DNA of 64,000 nucleotides from JACCTI01 sp051005695 (GCA_051005695.1 JBPCJC010000099.1:1-64000); one strand, 5' to 3'. Positions 51,651 through 61,465 are shown, counted from the stretch's first letter. A program made the numbers and translations. The notes: a model not told the origin generated them from the letters alone.

Positions 51651-52913
51651 ATGTCGGACGTCGTCATCCGGGCGGAAAACGTCGGCAAAAAATATCGACT
51701 CGGGCGCGCCGGGCAGAGCGTCGGCTATCGCACCTTGCGCGACACGCTCTCGGAAGGCGCGCGCAACCTTTTCGGGCGCAATGGCGACCGCGGATCCGCG
51801 GAGGAATTCTGGGCGTTGCGCGATCTAAGTTTCGAAATCACGCAGGGCGAAGTCGTCGGGATCATCGGCCGCAACGGCGCGGGCAAGTCGACCCTCCTGA
51901 AGATCCTCAGCCGAATCACTGAGCCGACCAGTGGCAAAGTGAGAATCACCGGCCGCGTGGCGAGTCTTCTGGAAGTCGGCACCGGTTTCCACCCAGAGCT
52001 TACCGGCCGGGAGAACATTTTCTTAAACGGCGCCATCCTCGGAATGGCGCGCGTCGAAATCAAAGCCAAGTTTGACGAGATCGTCGCCTTTGCGGAGGTC
52101 GAAAAGTTTCTCGATACACCGGTAAAACGTTACTCGAGCGGGATGTATGTTCGCCTTGCGTTCGCCGTGGCCGCCCACTTGGAGCCGGAAATCCTTATTG
52201 TCGATGAGGTACTCGCGGTGGGTGACTCGGAATTCCAGCGAAAATGCCTGGGTAAGATGAAGGATGTGAGTCGGGCCGGGCGCACTGTCCTCCTTGTGAG
52301 TCACACAATGCCAGCGATCTCTGCCCTCTGCACAAAAGCTATTTTGATGCAATCGGGGCGCATTGCTGCGAGCGGCTACCCTGACGACGTAATTCGCACT
52401 TATTTGGGGCGCTCCGGCGGCGCATGCTACGAGAAGGAGATTTCCACGCAGGGTTCACAGGCGCGCATAGCGAAAGCTTGGATTCGGCTGAGTGACGACG
52501 GCTCCTCAGATGAAGGTGCGGCCAGCGAAATAGCATCCAGCTCAATGGTCGAATTGGTCGTACGAGCCTTCGTCCCAGTAGGACGATCCTCGTATCTTGT
52601 AGCATCGTTTTGGGACGAGCTGAAGAGGCCGCTTTGGACATTTTCGGCGGGCGAGAACCCTTTCATCGCGGGCGCGATTTCCGAAACTCGGATAAAAATG
52701 AAACTGCCGCCGCTCTCTTCGACCGTCATCTCGGTCGATTTGGCGGTGGGAGCGACTCACACCTTCGACGATCATGTTGTCGACGCGTTCCACTTCACCG
52801 TCCAGTCGTCCGCAGAACATAAAGGCGGAGGTCAGCAATTCCCGCTTCAACTCAAGGCTTCCTTCGCCGTTTCGCCGGTGTCCGGGTCTGCTCTGTATGC
52901 TTCCGTCGCTTGA
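51651..52913 (+). CDS. ABC exporter ATPase with C-terminal glycan-binding domain (Wzt-like)
   Basis: 420 aa. The ATPase part has Walker A GRNGAGKSTLLKI, the signature RYSSGMYVRLAFAVA and Walker B EILIVDEVLAVGD. The extra C-terminal domain from about residue 270 (beta-rich, IASSSMVELVVRAFVPVGRS, KLPPLSSTVISVDLAVG) corresponds to the Wzt_C carbohydrate-recognition domain that selects the terminal sugar of the finished chain. The terminal modification is often a methyl group, which fits the many methyltransferases downstream. It pairs with the permease before it. Confidence 0.92.
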   Translation: MSDVVIRAENVGKKYRLGRAGQSVGYRTLRDTLSEGARNLFGRNGDRGSAEEFWALRDLSFEITQGEVVGIIGRNGAGKSTLLKILSRITEPTSGKVRITGRVASLLEVGTGFHPELTGRENIFLNGAILGMARVEIKAKFDEIVAFAEVEKFLDTPVKRYSSGMYVRLAFAVAAHLEPEILIVDEVLAVGDSEFQRKCLGKMKDVSRAGRTVLLVSHTMPAISALCTKAILMQSGRIAASGYPDDVIRTYLGRSGGACYEKEISTQGSQARIAKAWIRLSDDGSSDEGAASEIASSSMVELVVRAFVPVGRSSYLVASFWDELKRPLWTFSAGENPFIAGAISETRIKMKLPPLSSTVISVDLAVGATHTFDDHVVDAFHFTVQSSAEHKGGGQQFPLQLKASFAVSPVSGSALYASVA

Positions 52914-52917
52914 TCAG

Positions 52918-53748
52918 ATGGCGAAGCAGTCTCCTCTCTTGCGCATGTCCGGACAGACATTGAAGCAGCGCGTGAAGCCTCTGGTTCCGCTGGCAGTTTT
53001 TCGCGTTCGCGACGGGTGGCGGCGACGGCGATTTGAAGAACGCCAGAGACGCGCGGCGGAGATTGATCCCATCGTTGCGCAACATTGCGGCACTACCGTG
53101 ATCGCAGGTCCTTTTAATGGGATGCGGTACGGCGCGCACGCCTTCTGTGGCGGCTATGCTCCGAAGCTGCTTGGTTGTTACGAGGCGGAGTTGCACGGAG
53201 TTTTAACAGAGGCGCTCGGCAGAAATTATGAAGTGATCGTCGATATCGGTGCGGCGGAGGGTTATTACGCAGTGGGATTCGCGCGCCGGTTTCCCCAGGC
53301 GCAGGTCTTTGCGTTTGAGATTGACCAGCAGGCGCAAAGTTTCTGCGAAGAAATGATCGCACTCAACGAGGTAACCGATCGCGTGCACCTCGCAGGTGCG
53401 TGCACGGTCGACTCGCTTCGCTCACTGCCACTGCGCAGTGCGCTGCTGATCTGCGATTGCGAAGGTGGAGAGTTCGACCTGCTCAGGCCTGACGTAGTGC
53501 CTGATCTCGCCTCTTGTGACCTGCTCGTGGAGATGCACGATCATATCGACGCTCGCATCACTCCGACGCTTCTGGAGCGCTTTGCCCGAACGCACGACGT
53601 CGCCCTCGTCGATAGCCGGGTGCATGATCCCGCGGACTTCCCAGCTGCCGACTTTTTACCACCGCGCGACCGCGCGTCGGCCGTCGATGATTTGCGCGGC
53701 GCGTCCATGCAGTGGGCGTGGATGACGGTTCGAAAACGTGTCGCCTGA
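52918..53748 (+). CDS. SAM-dependent methyltransferase (FkbM-like)
   Basis: 276 aa from ATG 52918, 4 bp after the Wzt stop (the open frame further up overlaps it). The SAM-binding loop is VIVDIGAAEGYYAVGFARRF, and LLICDCEGGEFDLLRPDVVP carries the second acidic motif. The basic N-terminus (about 50 residues) is separate. It probably methylates a sugar hydroxyl or a capping residue of the exported glycan; the substrate is unknown. Confidence 0.7.
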   Translation: MAKQSPLLRMSGQTLKQRVKPLVPLAVFRVRDGWRRRRFEERQRRAAEIDPIVAQHCGTTVIAGPFNGMRYGAHAFCGGYAPKLLGCYEAELHGVLTEALGRNYEVIVDIGAAEGYYAVGFARRFPQAQVFAFEIDQQAQSFCEEMIALNEVTDRVHLAGACTVDSLRSLPLRSALLICDCEGGEFDLLRPDVVPDLASCDLLVEMHDHIDARITPTLLERFARTHDVALVDSRVHDPADFPAADFLPPRDRASAVDDLRGASMQWAWMTVRKRVA

Positions 53749-53789
53749 TTTTCGATAACTTCGCAATCCGTAGGTCGATAGTGATCACA

Positions 53790-54515
53790 ATGCCGAGCGC
53801 CATCGCAACAACCAAGCGCCTCGTGAAGCGGGTTATACGAGGCGTGCAGCCGGTGGATACGACGGAAAGCTACTCGCAATGCGGAGAGGACCGGGTGATC
53901 GCATACTTGTTCCAGCAGTTGCACATTCATTCACCCGCGTACCTGGATCTCGGAGCGAACCATCCGGTCACATTAAGCAATACTTACCTGTTTTACCGCC
54001 ACAACGGCCGCGGCGTATGTGTGGAAGCTGACCCAACGCTATTCAAAGCTTTCAAGCGCAAGCGGCCGCGCGACACCTGCCTGAACGTAGCCGTTGCGCC
54101 GCAGGCTGGTCCTCCGCTCACTCTCCACGTATTCGAGAGCAGCGCGTCCGGGCTGAACACTGTCTCTGAAGAATGGGCTCGGCACGGACAACATGTCGGC
54201 GGCCATCGTGTCGCATCGACCGTGTCGGTGCCGCGCCTGGGCATCAACGAACTCCTCGCGGAGCACTTTGCCTCGGCGCCAGATCTCCTGTCGATCGACA
54301 TCGAAGGATTAGATCTGGCCGTCCTTCAGGCGATCGATCTCCGTTCATGTCGGCCAGCCATCATCTGCGCCGAGACGTTTCTGCCGATGTCAGCAGAAAC
54401 CGGTTTTAAGGACGTGCGGATCCACGACCACCTATTGTTGCAAGGGTACCGGCAATTCGCGGATACATGGATCAATACAATCTACGTTACAGCAGAGCGC
54501 TTTCCGTCTCTCTGA
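53790..54515 (+). CDS. FkbM family methyltransferase
   Basis: 241 aa from ATG 53790. SYSQCGEDRVIAYLFQQLHI, then YLDLGANHPVTLSNTYLFYR, are the FkbM opening motif and SAM loop; APDLLSIDIEGLDLAVLQAI is the conserved D-IEG segment. The family makes O-methylations on sugars in polysaccharide clusters. Its start is 41 bp after the previous stop. The product follows a same-type enzyme, so several positions may be methylated. Confidence 0.8.
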   Translation: MPSAIATTKRLVKRVIRGVQPVDTTESYSQCGEDRVIAYLFQQLHIHSPAYLDLGANHPVTLSNTYLFYRHNGRGVCVEADPTLFKAFKRKRPRDTCLNVAVAPQAGPPLTLHVFESSASGLNTVSEEWARHGQHVGGHRVASTVSVPRLGINELLAEHFASAPDLLSIDIEGLDLAVLQAIDLRSCRPAIICAETFLPMSAETGFKDVRIHDHLLLQGYRQFADTWINTIYVTAERFPSL

Positions 54516-54552
54516 GCTCGGGTCTCGGCGGGACCGGTTACAGGAATCCAAG

Positions 54553-55818
54553 ATGAAGCTTCGCGTGTTATTCGATGTCGCGGAGCTCGGCTCATACTGT
54601 CAGGTAGGAGTACGGGGCGTGCGGCGCGTGGTCGAGAATCTCGCCCGAGGACTCGTTAACGCACCCACGGTAGATGTGCAGTTCGCCGGGATCAGTCGGT
54701 TTGACGCTGTGGCCGTAGAGTCGCTGGTCAAAGGCGCAGGGGCTCGCTCGGTCCGCTTTTCGCGAACACCGCCCGCAGTTGACTACCTGGGAACTTTCTC
54801 ATTACGGGCCGCCGAGTCACGGCTTGCAAAGCGACTCGGACCCTTTCCTGTCGATGCCGCTCTTGGGAAGCTGGGAATGATGGTCGCGCATTCGTCGCGG
54901 AAAATTTCCCTGGCAGATGTCGAACGCAGCCAGATCTATCATTCGCCTTTCCGGCCGTTGCCCGCACCATCTTCGGCGAAGCCGTTGGCGTGGGTTCTCA
55001 CCGTTTACGACGCGATCCCTATCTTACACCCGGAACTCGTCTCACCAGTTTCCATTCACCAGGTAAGCAATATCATTGCTTCGATCCATCCCGACGCATG
55101 GATCACCTGCATTTCAGAAACGGTCAAAAATGACATCTGTGAACTGACAAGCTTACCGCGTGAACGTGCATTCGTTACGCATCTCGCCGCGTCGCCAGAG
55201 GTTTTTTACCCGGCCGTCGGAATAGAAGCCGGGACGACGCGGAAACATTACGGCATTTCCGAATGGCCGTACATTCTTTCGGTCGGCTCGATCGAGAAGC
55301 GAAAGAACGTTGGCCACTTGATCGATTCTTTCGAACTGCTGCTAAACGAAAGCGCGACCTCCGAACTCCGATTGGTTCTCGTCGGCGCAAGTAGTGGCGC
55401 TTTGGATGAATTACAGGCTCGGATTGCCGGTAAGCCTCTGCTAAGACGTCGCGTAATTTTCACCGGGTTCGTTCCGAATCCTGATCTCGCGGCAATCTAT
55501 TCCGGCGCCACCGCTTTTGCTTTTCCGTCGCTCGCCGAGGGGTTCGGTCTCCCCCCGCTCGAGGCGATGCAGTGCGGTGTGCCGGTGGTCTGTTCCAATG
55601 CCTCGTCACTTCCAGAGGTGGTCGCGGACGCAGGCATTCTTCTGGATCCCACCAACAAGGACGCCTGGGCCGAAGCGATGATGCAAGTATCTTCGGACTC
55701 CGAGTTGCGCGACCGAATGCGCGTGCGCTCGCTGGCGAGGGCAGCGAATTTCACTTGGGAGAAAACGATCGCGCAATTGCTGAAAGCATACGAATCCGTT
55801 GTTGAACACGTGGCCTGA
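54553..55818 (+). CDS. Glycosyltransferase family 4 (GT-B)
   Basis: 421 aa. ILSVGSIEKRKNVGHLIDSF is the UDP/GDP-sugar binding start of the C-terminal Rossmann domain, and FPSLAEGFGLPPLEAMQCGV with the E(x7)E retaining motif follows, then VVADAGILLDPTNKDAWAEA. The N-terminal half (LADVERSQIYHSPFRPLPAP) is acceptor-side. It adds a sugar to the growing O-polysaccharide chain in the cytoplasm. The sugar cannot be inferred. It is 37 bp after the previous gene. Confidence 0.85.
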   Translation: MKLRVLFDVAELGSYCQVGVRGVRRVVENLARGLVNAPTVDVQFAGISRFDAVAVESLVKGAGARSVRFSRTPPAVDYLGTFSLRAAESRLAKRLGPFPVDAALGKLGMMVAHSSRKISLADVERSQIYHSPFRPLPAPSSAKPLAWVLTVYDAIPILHPELVSPVSIHQVSNIIASIHPDAWITCISETVKNDICELTSLPRERAFVTHLAASPEVFYPAVGIEAGTTRKHYGISEWPYILSVGSIEKRKNVGHLIDSFELLLNESATSELRLVLVGASSGALDELQARIAGKPLLRRRVIFTGFVPNPDLAAIYSGATAFAFPSLAEGFGLPPLEAMQCGVPVVCSNASSLPEVVADAGILLDPTNKDAWAEAMMQVSSDSELRDRMRVRSLARAANFTWEKTIAQLLKAYESVVEHVA

Positions 55819-55833
55819 CCGCTGAATATCACT

Positions 55834-56316
55834 GTGCCGAACGGACAGATTATGGCGGAAACACTTGGATCTCTTTGCGACAAATTGACGATTGTGAAAC
55901 TGAAACAGTGGCATTCCACTGCGCCCGAGCGCCTGCAAAGTTTGGCACTGCAGGAGCAGCAGCTCACGACGGAAATTGACGATTTTGTTGCGCGCGCAGC
56001 GCGTGCGGAGATCCCGCTCGAACGGCTGAGGTTCGCCGCGAACAAGGTTTACAATGAGCAGGCGAACGTCGTCACGGCCGTCGAGGGAACGATCGCGCAC
56101 CTGTTTTCGCGCCTTGCGGAGATCAATTGCGAACTCTGGCACGAGGTCGACAAAGGGTATGAAGTCGCGAGCTTGCCAGCGGAAGCGAAAGACGGTCTGA
56201 TTAAGCAGCTCGCGATTTTGAATCTTCAGCGCAATGAATGTATCGACGAGGTCGATCGGAGCTTTCGCCAGTTGATCGCCACACATCTGAACGAGTCAAC
56301 CCCCGCCCCTCGCTAA
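55834..56316 (+). CDS. DUF4254-like protein of the glycan cluster
   Basis: 160 aa from a GTG (or ATG 55852). The line ETLGSLCDKLTIVKLKQWHS, then NKVYNEQANVVTAVEG and LNLQRNECIDEVDRSFRQLI, is helical and matches my memory of DUF4254, which occurs in polysaccharide clusters; unconfirmed. No signal peptide or membrane helix. It may be a cytoplasmic partner of the neighbouring transferases. It begins 15 bp after the GT4 gene. Confidence 0.55.
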   Translation: MPNGQIMAETLGSLCDKLTIVKLKQWHSTAPERLQSLALQEQQLTTEIDDFVARAARAEIPLERLRFAANKVYNEQANVVTAVEGTIAHLFSRLAEINCELWHEVDKGYEVASLPAEAKDGLIKQLAILNLQRNECIDEVDRSFRQLIATHLNESTPAPR

Positions 56317-56322
56317 ACCAAG

Positions 56323-57582
56323 ATGCATCTTGTCCACCGCACCACCTGCCGTGTTTGCGGCTCATCCGCCCTAACCCGCGTGATCGATCTCGGGGAACAA
56401 TATCTCCAAGGCTCGTTTGTGAAACCGGGCAAAGAGATGCCCCCAAGCCGAAAAATCCCATGTACGCTGGTTCGCTGCGATCCGACGAAGGACGAGCGGG
56501 CGTGTGGGCTTCTGCAGATGGAGCACACCGTCCCGCCAGAGATTTTATACTCGGCCTACTGGTATCGGTCGGGAACGAACAACACGATGCGCAACCATCT
56601 CCGCGGAATTGCGGAGAACGCTATAAAAATTGTGGAACGCCCCTCGGCGCGCGTGTTGGATATCGGGTGTAACGATGGAACGCTCCTGAAGTCATACCCT
56701 GAGTATTTCGAAAAGTACGGGATCGACCCGTCCGATGTCGCGCAAGAAATCGGCGATGGCGTAAGCGTCATTCAAGATCTCTTCCCGTCTGCCGAGCTGC
56801 TTAAGCGGCTCGAACAGCGGCAATGCCAGATCATAACCTCGATCGCGATGTTCTATGACTTGGAGGACCCCGTTGCGTTCACGCGTGGCATCAAAGAGAT
56901 CCTCTCGCCTGAGGGTATTTGGATCTTCGAGATGTCGTACATGCCCACAATGCTGCAGATGACGTCGTACGATACGATCTGCCATGAGCACTTGGAGTAT
57001 TACAGCCTAGCCGTCATCGAGTACATCCTAAAGAAAGCTGGGATGAAGGTATTCAACGTCGAGCGGAATAATATTAACGGCGGCAGCATCCGCTGTTACG
57101 CGACTCATGCCGAAAACTTCGCCTACAAGCGCGATGAGTATCTTGCGAACCTCCAGCAGATGCGGCAGGAGGAGTTCGACCTCGAGCTGGATACCGATAA
57201 GCCGTACAAGCATTTCCAAGATAGGATTAATGTTCATCGCGACGAATTGCTTTCGACTCTCAAACGCTTGAAAAAAGATGGGAAACGCATCCACATCTAC
57301 GGCGCGTCGACGAAGGGCAACACTATTCTCCAGTGGTGTGGCATCGACCACCGAATGATTGATATGGCGGCAGAACGGAACCCTGACAAATACGGCGCAC
57401 GCACGCTTGGGACGGATATCCCGATCGTAAGCGAAGCGGAGTCGCGTGCGGAGAATCCCGATTACTTTCTGGTCCTGCCATGGCACTTCAAAGAAGAGAT
57501 CGTCGTGCGCGAAAGCGAAGCCCTTAGTCGCGGAACCGGGCTGATCTTTCCATTGCCCGGGATAGAAGTGATCCGGAAGTAG
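56323..57582 (+). CDS. SAM-dependent sugar C-methyltransferase (TylC3/NovU type)
   Basis: 419 aa. The N-terminal zinc module starts TTCRVCGSSALTRVIDLGEQ with CxxC. The SAM loop is RVLDIGCNDGTLLKSYPEYF and HEHLEYYSLAVIEYILKKAG is the characteristic His segment of the sugar C-methyltransferases. The C-terminal domain (IHIYGASTKGNTILQWCGID) is a Rossmann-like extension typical of these enzymes. It would put a branch methyl on a nucleotide-activated deoxysugar before transfer. It is 6 bp from the preceding gene. Confidence 0.82.
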   Translation: MHLVHRTTCRVCGSSALTRVIDLGEQYLQGSFVKPGKEMPPSRKIPCTLVRCDPTKDERACGLLQMEHTVPPEILYSAYWYRSGTNNTMRNHLRGIAENAIKIVERPSARVLDIGCNDGTLLKSYPEYFEKYGIDPSDVAQEIGDGVSVIQDLFPSAELLKRLEQRQCQIITSIAMFYDLEDPVAFTRGIKEILSPEGIWIFEMSYMPTMLQMTSYDTICHEHLEYYSLAVIEYILKKAGMKVFNVERNNINGGSIRCYATHAENFAYKRDEYLANLQQMRQEEFDLELDTDKPYKHFQDRINVHRDELLSTLKRLKKDGKRIHIYGASTKGNTILQWCGIDHRMIDMAAERNPDKYGARTLGTDIPIVSEAESRAENPDYFLVLPWHFKEEIVVRESEALSRGTGLIFPLPGIEVIRK

Positions 57583-57619
57583 CGGCAGATGATTCCCGCG
57601 ATGGAAGAGGCCTTCGGCA

Positions 57620-58531
57620 GTGCCGCCCAGTGACGATTCACATGCCGCGCTGATCTTCGGCGCAGGCGGGCAGGACGGCTATTACCTGGCGCAGCTACTC
57701 CGGAGCGAATTTGTTCCGACGGTCGGCGTTTCTAGGTCAGCTGGCAGAGATTGGCTCGTCGGCGATGTTCGGAATCGTGAGCATGTTCAGGAGCTGATTC
57801 GGTTTCACCAGCCGGGCTACATCTTTCATCTCGCGGCGACTTCCACGACGCGCCACGACGCACTCTTTGAGAATCACGAGACGATCTCCACCGGCACTTT
57901 AAACATTCTCGAAGCGGTGAAGTCGCACTCACCGGAGACTAAGGTCTTCCTCTCCGGCAGCGGACTCCAATTCGAAAACCTCGGCAGTCCAATTTCCGAA
58001 CACACTCCTTTCGCGGCGACGAGCCCTTACGCCGTTGCGCGAATCCAATCCGTCTACGCGGCACGGTACTATCGCTCTCTCGGGTTACGCGTTTATGTCG
58101 GCTATTTTTTTCATCACGATAGTCCGCGGCGCGGACCGAACCACGTCAGTCAGATCATCGCGCAGACGGCCCGACGCATTGCCGCAGGAAGCGCGGAGCT
58201 TCTCGAATTGGGCGACCTCTCGGTCCGAAAGGAATGGGGTTTCGCGGGCGACATCGTCCGCGGAGTTTGGACGTTAGTGCAACAAGACGAAATTTTCGAG
58301 GCTGCCATCGGCACCGGTGTTGCCTACTCCATTGCCGATTTTGTGGACGCATGCTTCCGATTGATCGGAGAGGATTGGAGGGAGCACGTCAAAGAGCGCA
58401 ACGGCTTTACCGCCGATTACAGTTGCCTTCTCTCGGATCCTTCTACATTGCGCTCGCTAGGGTGGCACCCTCGGGTGGACCTCGCAGGCCTCGCGACGAT
58501 GATGCTCGATCCGATGGCGGAGAAGGCATGA
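57620..58531 (+). CDS. NAD-dependent nucleotide-sugar epimerase/dehydratase
   Basis: 303 aa short-chain dehydrogenase. ALIFGAGGQDGYYLAQLLRS is the NAD(P) loop, close to GDP-mannose dehydratases, and RIQSVYAARYYRSLGLRVYV the helix behind the active site. The catalytic site reads SPYAVARI: Tyr is kept but the usual Lys three residues later is Arg. Start is a GTG. It probably makes a deoxy- or epimerised sugar used by the C-methyltransferase before it. It overlaps the next gene by 4 bp. Confidence 0.78.
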   Translation: MPPSDDSHAALIFGAGGQDGYYLAQLLRSEFVPTVGVSRSAGRDWLVGDVRNREHVQELIRFHQPGYIFHLAATSTTRHDALFENHETISTGTLNILEAVKSHSPETKVFLSGSGLQFENLGSPISEHTPFAATSPYAVARIQSVYAARYYRSLGLRVYVGYFFHHDSPRRGPNHVSQIIAQTARRIAAGSAELLELGDLSVRKEWGFAGDIVRGVWTLVQQDEIFEAAIGTGVAYSIADFVDACFRLIGEDWREHVKERNGFTADYSCLLSDPSTLRSLGWHPRVDLAGLATMMLDPMAEKA

Positions 58532-59700
58532 ATTTGCCTGATAGAGGCAGCGAGAGGAAGCCCCGACGCTTCCTCTTAGGCCATCTTTTTTCGAATGGCG
58601 ACTGTCTTTATGCGACGGCCATTGCCCGGCAAATCAAGGCCGACTTTCCCGACTCTCACCTGACGTGGGCGATCGGCTCGCGATGCCGTGACATCCTTGA
58701 TGGAAACCCTCACGTCGATGCGGTCTGGGAGGTGCCGATGGACAGTGAGCGCGAAATCAAGGACCAATGGACCGACGCTTTTCAAATTCTATCTCGTTTC
58801 CAGACCGAGGCTTTGAAGAGAAAGGACCAGGGCGAGTTCGATGACATCTTCTTCACTCAATTCAGGCACGAGCGATTTGAAGATTACGATGGGACAATTC
58901 GCAATTTCGTTCTGCAAGCCTACCCGCGGCCGATCACAGTTCCCTTGTCGCCGGTGGTCCGTCTGAACACGAAGGAGATCAAAAACGTCAGCGACTTCGT
59001 GGCCGCTCATCCTGTCATCGGTGGGACATCGCAGGTCATTCTCTTTGAGTGCTCGCCGAAGAGTCGCCAATCATTTGTCACCCCTGATTACGCCCTTGCG
59101 GCAAGTCGTCAGCTCCTGCTTCGCCATCCGGACACCTGCATAATTCTTTCCTCCAACCACAGGATTGTGACAGACGACGAACGCCTCATCGACGGCAGCA
59201 CGGTGTCATTTCGCGAGAACGCAGAACTCTCCAAGTGCTGCACCCTGCTGATCGGCTGCTCGAGCGGCATTTCATGGCTGCTTACTTCTGACTGGGCGAA
59301 GCGCTTGCCGATGATCCAGCTTCTCAGCAGCGAGTCACCGATGCCCAATTCGTTCATACATGATCATGAACGCAACGGACTCTCGACCGAGCAGATCATC
59401 GAGCTGGTGGATTGCTCAGCGGATCGCCTGTGTAACTGTGTCTCCGCCGTCTTTTCCAAAGGCTTCGCGGAAGCGCGCGACGAATTCAGCCAGCGTCTGT
59501 CCCTAAATCCGGCTTATCTGTTCGCGATGGGACAACTCTTGGCTCAGCGCCGCGATCACATGGCGCTGCGCTACCTTCAGAAGACTTTCAGACGCGATGG
59601 CGCGAGCGGAGAATTGCTGCTCCGGTCCATGTGGCTCTATCTGCGAGTGTTACTCGGCAGGTTGAAAAGGCTGCTACTGAGAACAACCTCTTCAGACTAA
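58528..59700 (+). CDS. Glycosyltransferase family 9-like protein
   Basis: 390 aa from ATG 58528 (ATGA overlap with the epimerase). GHLFSNGDCLYATAIARQIK and LTWAIGSRCRDILDGNPHVD match the N-terminal Rossmann half of GT9 (heptosyltransferases), and LLIGCSSGISWLLTSDWAKR the C-terminal donor site. The frame is open upstream to 58234, but that is only the antisense-free shadow of the epimerase. A transfer to LPS core or O-chain is inferred; the donor is unknown. Confidence 0.65.
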   Translation: MNLPDRGSERKPRRFLLGHLFSNGDCLYATAIARQIKADFPDSHLTWAIGSRCRDILDGNPHVDAVWEVPMDSEREIKDQWTDAFQILSRFQTEALKRKDQGEFDDIFFTQFRHERFEDYDGTIRNFVLQAYPRPITVPLSPVVRLNTKEIKNVSDFVAAHPVIGGTSQVILFECSPKSRQSFVTPDYALAASRQLLLRHPDTCIILSSNHRIVTDDERLIDGSTVSFRENAELSKCCTLLIGCSSGISWLLTSDWAKRLPMIQLLSSESPMPNSFIHDHERNGLSTEQIIELVDCSADRLCNCVSAVFSKGFAEARDEFSQRLSLNPAYLFAMGQLLAQRRDHMALRYLQKTFRRDGASGELLLRSMWLYLRVLLGRLKRLLLRTTSSD

Positions 59701-60692
59701 TGATGCGGCCGAAAGTTTCTGTCGCGCTTTGCACGTTTAACGGCGCTGCTCACTTGTCGGAGCAATTGGGCAGCTTCGCTGACCAGACGCTCGAGCCGGA
59801 TGAGGTCGTCGCCTGCGATGATGGTTCAACCGATGCAACCTTGGAGATTCTCAACGCCTTCGCGAAGACGGCGCCTTTCCCAGTCCGGATCGTCTCTAAT
59901 CCAGAAAATCTCGGGATCGCGCGCAACTTTGCCCAGGCGATCAGCCTCTGCCGAGGCGACATCATCCTTCTTTCCGATCAAGATGACGTTTGGCTTCCGG
60001 GCAAGGTGCGGCGTTTCGTCGACATTTTCGCAGCGCATCCGGAGGTCGAAGGATTGTTTTCAAATGCCTTGATCGCCGATTCGAATCTCCTGCCGACCGG
60101 CACTTCCTTATGGCAAGAACTCGGCTTGATCGGCAACCGGCGCGCTCAGGTCATGTCGTCTGATGCGATCGAAGCCGTCATTTGGGGCAATCCGGTCTAC
60201 GGGACCGTCTTCGGTTTCCGCGCCAGCGCCTTGCAAATCCTTCTCCCGATTCCATTCCCTTTGCCCGGGTATGTGATTCACGACGGATGGATGGCCATGA
60301 TTCTGGGCTGCCGCGGCACGCTGCGCGGATTCGACGAAAAGCTCAGCTTTTACAGACAGCACACCAGTCAGCAAAGCGGTCTGGGAGGCCGGGCTCCACT
60401 CGGGGTTCTGGCGAAACTCAGGCGCTCAGCAACGGAACGCACGAAAGGGTACCACGAGCATGTGGAGGAACTCAAAACGATGTCCACGCTGCTCTCGGCA
60501 CACCACGCGAGCGCAACCTTCGATCTCACACCGCTGGCCGAACGAATTCGTTTCTGCGAGTTCAGGCTGGATCTGCCGGACAACGGCATGCGGCGAATGC
60601 AGTTGATCGGCAAAGAGCTCCTCCAGGGAAACTATCGGAAGCATACCGGCCAATGGCTGCAACCGATGGTGCGCGACGTTCTTGCCTTCTAG
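59700..60692 (+). CDS. Glycosyltransferase family 2
   Basis: 330 aa from ATG 59700 (TAATG overlap with the preceding stop). KVSVALCTFNGAAHLSEQLG is the GT-A start, DEVVACDDGSTDATLEILNA gives the first Asp, and ILLSDQDDVWLPGKV carries the DxD-like metal site, in the pattern of rhamnosyltransferases. Then VIHDGWMAMILGCRGTLRGF. It adds a sugar to the O-polysaccharide from the cytoplasmic side. A minus-strand gene follows and converges. Confidence 0.85.
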   Translation: MMRPKVSVALCTFNGAAHLSEQLGSFADQTLEPDEVVACDDGSTDATLEILNAFAKTAPFPVRIVSNPENLGIARNFAQAISLCRGDIILLSDQDDVWLPGKVRRFVDIFAAHPEVEGLFSNALIADSNLLPTGTSLWQELGLIGNRRAQVMSSDAIEAVIWGNPVYGTVFGFRASALQILLPIPFPLPGYVIHDGWMAMILGCRGTLRGFDEKLSFYRQHTSQQSGLGGRAPLGVLAKLRRSATERTKGYHEHVEELKTMSTLLSAHHASATFDLTPLAERIRFCEFRLDLPDNGMRRMQLIGKELLQGNYRKHTGQWLQPMVRDVLAF

Positions 60693-60727
60693 CTCGCGGC
60701 TTTCCGAGGCAACAGCATCGTCCCGCT

Positions 60728-61465
60728 TTAAGCGGTGCTCCGCTGGAACGCCACTGCGACCGGATACCATTTGGGAACGAGGCCTACTACCCGGCGCAGG
60801 AAGCGACGGACCACGATCCGGAGAGGGCCATCGCTGGGCGGTGGGAAGCGCGGATCTTCTGCAAGGACCGGCGAGGCTTCGAAGGCCGTAGGATAGAACG
60901 AAGTCAACGGAGCCATCATCTCCGAGAGCGTCTGGGCGGTGAGTTGATGCTCAAAAAAAGAGCGGAGCGGATGATATTCGAATGTCGTAACGAAATGGCT
61001 TCCCAGAAAGAATTCGTTGATGGCACGGACAATTCCGTGTCGAATTTCGGGCTCGATGTGCTCGAACACAGAGATGCAAGCGATGTGAGTGATCTCCGGG
61101 AATCGGTTGAACGTGTCGCGCAGGCTGTCGTACGTGCTGTAGGCCCGAAGGACTTCGACGTTCTGGGGAATGATATGACCTTCCCCGATATTTGGATCCA
61201 TCACGATCACGCGGCGAGCCGCCGTCGCGAGCAGGGAAGAGAAAAATCCCAAACCGGTCCGCGGCGATCCTCCGCCGATATCCAGAACTACAGAATTGGA
61301 ATCCAACTCGAGCAGCTCAATGCCCTTGAAATATTCCCAGAAGCGCTGGCTCAATTTTCCGCCGCCGAACATCTTTCCATCCCACTCGGCCGGATGCGCG
61401 TCGCTGCCAAAGCGCGCCCAAAGTTCCCGCTTCAAAGCGTCGGTTGTATCGTGGGAAAGCTTCAT
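60728..61465 (-). CDS. SAM-dependent methyltransferase, opposite strand
   Basis: 245 aa from ATG 61465 (MKLSHDTTDALKRELWARFG); 23 more residues are possible upstream. VVLDIGGGSPRTGLGFFSSL is the SAM loop and CISVFEHIEPEIRHGIVRAI the class I motif IV. It is the only gene on the minus strand in the glycan cluster, converging with the GT2 gene, and divides it into two transcription units. The long plus-strand frames over it are shadows. Confidence 0.7.
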   Translation of the reverse strand: MKLSHDTTDALKRELWARFGSDAHPAEWDGKMFGGGKLSQRFWEYFKGIELLELDSNSVVLDIGGGSPRTGLGFFSSLLATAARRVIVMDPNIGEGHIIPQNVEVLRAYSTYDSLRDTFNRFPEITHIACISVFEHIEPEIRHGIVRAINEFFLGSHFVTTFEYHPLRSFFEHQLTAQTLSEMMAPLTSFYPTAFEASPVLAEDPRFPPPSDGPLRIVVRRFLRRVVGLVPKWYPVAVAFQRSTA

